A DNA stretch of 64,000 nucleotides from Lytechinus variegatus (taxonomy: Eukaryota; Echinodermata; Echinoidea; Temnopleuroida; Toxopneustidae), in the NCBI RefSeq assembly GCF_018143015.1, contig NC_054749.1:33040911-33104910 (forward strand), given 5' to 3'. This document shows, in pieces, positions 61,402 to 64,000 of this stretch. The notes under the pieces are model-generated. The model was not told the origin of the DNA, did not search any database, and saw only the letters and a program-made list of their open reading frames with translations. The first letter of the stretch is position 1. Every line of letters begins with the position of its first letter. The position numbers were made by a program, and so were the translations under genes.

Positions 61402-62192
61402 AAGAGAGTATTCAAGGCTGATAATATTATTTTAATATATAATAGAATAAAATGAAACCATCAAAATGCTGAAAACTTCAAATTCTGATAACAAATAAGT
61501 TATTAGTACAGAAGATGTTGATCATCGAGGTAGTAGAGAATGACTATAGGAGTTTAGGAGTTGATCTGTCGTCTCACGGTTGCAGCAGCGATTGTCCACA
61601 TTGCCTGACGAAGACTGCACGTAGCAGGAGCAGTCGAAACGTCGAAATAATCGTTTGATTTATCGTGAGACAACAGATCAACTCCTAAACTCCTATAGTG
61701 ATTCTCTACTAATAACAAGTAATTAAAATAAGTTATCTTAGTGAAACAGCTGTATGCACTAAGTGGGCGGAAGATATCACGTCCTCATTCCTTCCCTTTC
61801 ATATTTTATAATAATATAACATCTTATTATTTTTTCCCTCATATATGTGTATTGAAGTATCTCTCCATTGTAAAAAAAAACTAAAGTTAAAGCAATACTT
61901 TCACACAATGGGTCAATAATCAATCCTTTTTAAAACATTTTTAGGTCAGAAAATTGAAAAAAAAAACACCATAAGTTTAAGACATTTTTAGGTCAGAAAA
62001 TTGAAATCATGTAAGAAAAATTAAAAAGTGGGGATGACATCATCAATTCTCTCAGCACATATTTCTACTTAGAACTGCTTGATCAAAGTAATGATTTTCT
62101 TTTTAATTTGCATCAAATTTGATGAAATACAGGTTTTGCTTGTCTACTTTTACTCCATTTATTCACATTATTTTCAGCCTGGAGTAACCCCT
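61402..62192. mobile_element. Foldback MITE, family B copy 3, diverged and interrupted
   Basis: The right end CCTGGAGTAACCCCT followed by TTAA (62193-62196) and the inner words TTTGATGAAAT and CATCATCAATTCTCTC fit family B. The left end around GTATTCAAGGCTGATAATATTAT is strongly decayed. The 181-bp palindrome at 61531-61711 is inserted in its left arm, between ATAACAAATAAGTTATTAG and AATAACAAGTAA. Confidence 0.65.
61531..61711. mobile_element. 181-bp palindromic element with hammerhead-like core
   Basis: The ends TAGTAGAGAATGACTATAGG and CCTATAGTGATTCTCTACTA pair for about 48 bp, extending to ATCTGTCGTCTCACG against CGTGAGACAACAGAT. In the middle stands CTGACGA, then GACTGC, a loop, GCAGTC and GAAAC. 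This is the order of the hammerhead ribozyme conserved boxes with a perfect six-pair stem II. Stems I and III are not convincingly formed, so activity is uncertain. Penelope-like retroelements are known to carry such motifs. Confidence 0.6.
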
Positions 62193-62196
62193 TTAA

Positions 62197-62864
62197 TCAG
62201 TAGTGATGTGAGTGTTCTTACATTGACTTGATAAATGTAAATGCTATGGCAGGAAAGGAGCTTATCTGAAGAGGAAGACTTGTCAGAAAGTAGGCCAAAT
62301 TTGATCCAAAATATGTTTCTAGGATTACAGGGGATGCATTAAAACAGTCATTTAAATACGGAACCTAGTCTCGTCTTGGGTGTGAATTAGTATCAACTAT
62401 GGAAAGCAAACAATGACATAATTCATTACATTTTAACTGCTAAGCCTAAGTACAACAATGTTAGCATTCAGCTGTAACAGTTCTCTAGAGATTGGTCAAT
62501 GTAAACAGATGTGCCTTATACCTAGAAGACGTATAAGTGCATTAGTCTAAAAACATCGTTTTTGTTGTTGCTAGAGGATATAACTGTCTGTGCGGGCAGG
62601 AAGGAAAAAGCTAGGCAAATCAGTGCATACTTACAATGCAGGAAGGACTAATCCAAACATAGAGGAAATTACAATGACGCATTACTCATAACTGGAAGCA
62701 TTTTAGAGAGTTATTTCATGGTTGGCAATTCAATAAGTTTGATAATCAGCAACAATTTAGTACAATATATCAAGATCAAAACAACTCTCATCCGCGATGT
62801 ATCTTTGACACAAAGACAACACTGAATTTGTTGAACCATCAATATGTACTGTACAGTGATGTAA
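62197..62864. other. Intergenic, nothing recognised
   Basis: No coding or repeat structure supported. Confidence 0.4.
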
Positions 62865-63087
62865 AGGCCTGGTCACACTGCCCGAGTGTTGTTGCAGTGG
62901 TCGTGGAGCGGAAGAGAGAGGGGGTCGAATTTCACTCACAAAATTGGGGGAAAAAATAAAAAACAAAAATCGAAAACAAAATAAAAACAAACGAAATCGA
63001 AAATGGTGAACGGGAGCGAGCGGTGATGATTTTTTTCTATCCGCTCCACGACCGCTCCAACAACGTTCAGGCGGTGTGACCAGGCCT
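62865..63087. mobile_element. 223-bp palindromic MITE with AGGCCTGGTCACAC ends
   Basis: AGGCCTGGTCACACTGCCC at the left and GGCGGTGTGACCAGGCCT at the right are inverted copies. The pairing continues through TGTTGCAGTGGTCGTGGAGCGG and its complement, giving arms of about 50 bp around an AAAAC-rich centre. It is non-coding. Flanking bases suggest a TA target but are not decisive. Confidence 0.8.
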
Positions 63088-64000
63088 ATAGTAACAGAAA
63101 TAACCAAATTTCAATGAATGTACATTTATGAGGGGGTGGTGGAGAAAGGAAATGAAATACATGTATACTACTGCAGCACTTTAGTAGTAAACAAAATAAA
63201 TAGGAGAAAAGGAAATCCTAACATATTCTTGCACAATATAACACTATTCTATGTGATATGCAAGAAGATACCGGCTCCTTACAGCCTCATTTTACACAGG
63301 TATTGATAAAAAGAATGAAATTCAATCTGAAAAAGTCTGATTTTCTAGTAACGAATGCACATTTTAAGGGATTCAAATTCTAACGTAATACATGATTGTC
63401 TTAGATAAAAGCACCATACACATTCATTCTGTACAAGTTTTTCTCTTACAACTACATTTTGAAATACTCTTTAATGATTCCATTACTTACAAAAAGCTAT
63501 AAGAAAACACAAACAGTGAAAGTTTAGATTTGCTGAGAAGTGTAAATAATTTTTTTAGCCCATTAACAATAATTGACACTCTTATTCTTTGTACTTTGAA
63601 TAGGTAAAAGCAAATATCCAGTAGTTAATGGAAAACTTATTAACAAAGTTGTCCAATTTCAACATAAAATTTATCTTACATTCCAATTGATATTGTCTAT
63701 TTCTCATGTTAAAACCAAATTAATAAGATCTTCATAATTCTAATAGGAAATCCATATAATTTACAAATATGTACAATGCAATGCATGTAGATCTATATCT
63801 AATCATCAGTACAAAATACCTTCATTAAATACCATCTTGTGAAATTTACAATTTGAATAGAATTCTCATTCTCTCAAAATACAGCTTCAACAATTTTGAT
63901 GCAATTTTTTATCAAATTTTCAATTAGTAGAAAAAATATATTGTTACTATAAAGGCATCAACTATTTCTGTATATTCAAGCCAATTAAAACAGCAGCCAT
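63088..64000. other. Right edge of window, nothing recognised
   Basis: Strongly AT-rich with no supported exon. It could be intron or 3' UTR of a gene beyond the window. Confidence 0.4.

Overview
The window looks like nuclear DNA of an echinoderm, most likely a sea urchin. It has AT-rich intergenic and intronic DNA, many overlapping ACATGTA motifs, small phase-conserved exons separated by 0.4-3.4 kb introns, and a dense load of short palindromic (foldback) transposons. The one complete protein I can assemble is a deuterostome-like p38-pathway kinase. The species cannot be fixed from the sequence alone. I recognised no rRNA, tRNA, CRISPR array or virus-derived element.

Layout. From 1 to about 13.8 kb (minus strand sense) there is no recognisable exon. 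It is probably intron 1, or beyond, of a peptide O-xylosyltransferase gene whose first coding exon is at 14073-13843, and it is filled with foldback elements. From 14.1 to 23.5 kb lies intergenic DNA with homopolymer G/C runs, a 1.46 kb TTAA-flanked element, a perfect 28-bp hairpin and the second copy of a 0.6 kb dispersed repeat. From 23,635 to 33,193 (plus) lies a complete 10-exon MAP kinase kinase 3/6 gene (344 aa). Its introns hold a tandem-repeat transposon with four perfect nuclear-receptor DR1 motifs, a 146-bp and a 247-bp palindromic MITE, an ATC microsatellite and a 117-bp tandem duplication. From 33.2 to 45 kb come the 3' UTR and intergenic repeats, including two TA-flanked inverted-repeat elements. 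At 45.6-47.7 kb (minus) a chain of four small exons with matching phases could be an unrecognised 69-aa gene (weak). From 48.4 to 52.9 kb there are more elements and a 0.5 kb tetranucleotide microsatellite. At 54,931-53,644 (minus) is an intronless immunoglobulin-domain type I membrane receptor with a tyrosine-motif-rich tail and one apparent frameshift. From 55 to 64 kb there is a nest (a Tc1/mariner-like element containing a 25-bp satellite and a hAT element with a perfect 8-bp target duplication), the 3' end of a LINE, and foldback elements, one of which carries a 181-bp palindrome with a hammerhead-like core.

The three host genes do not form an obvious functional unit: a Golgi proteoglycan-initiating enzyme, a stress kinase and an immune-type receptor. 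What unifies the window is its transposon ecology. At least four sequence families of foldback element (A-D here) share AGGG/AGGTC-type ends and TTAA flanks. One pair sits back to back across a single TTAA-like site. Family C and one dispersed repeat carry perfect TGACGTCA (CRE) palindromes.
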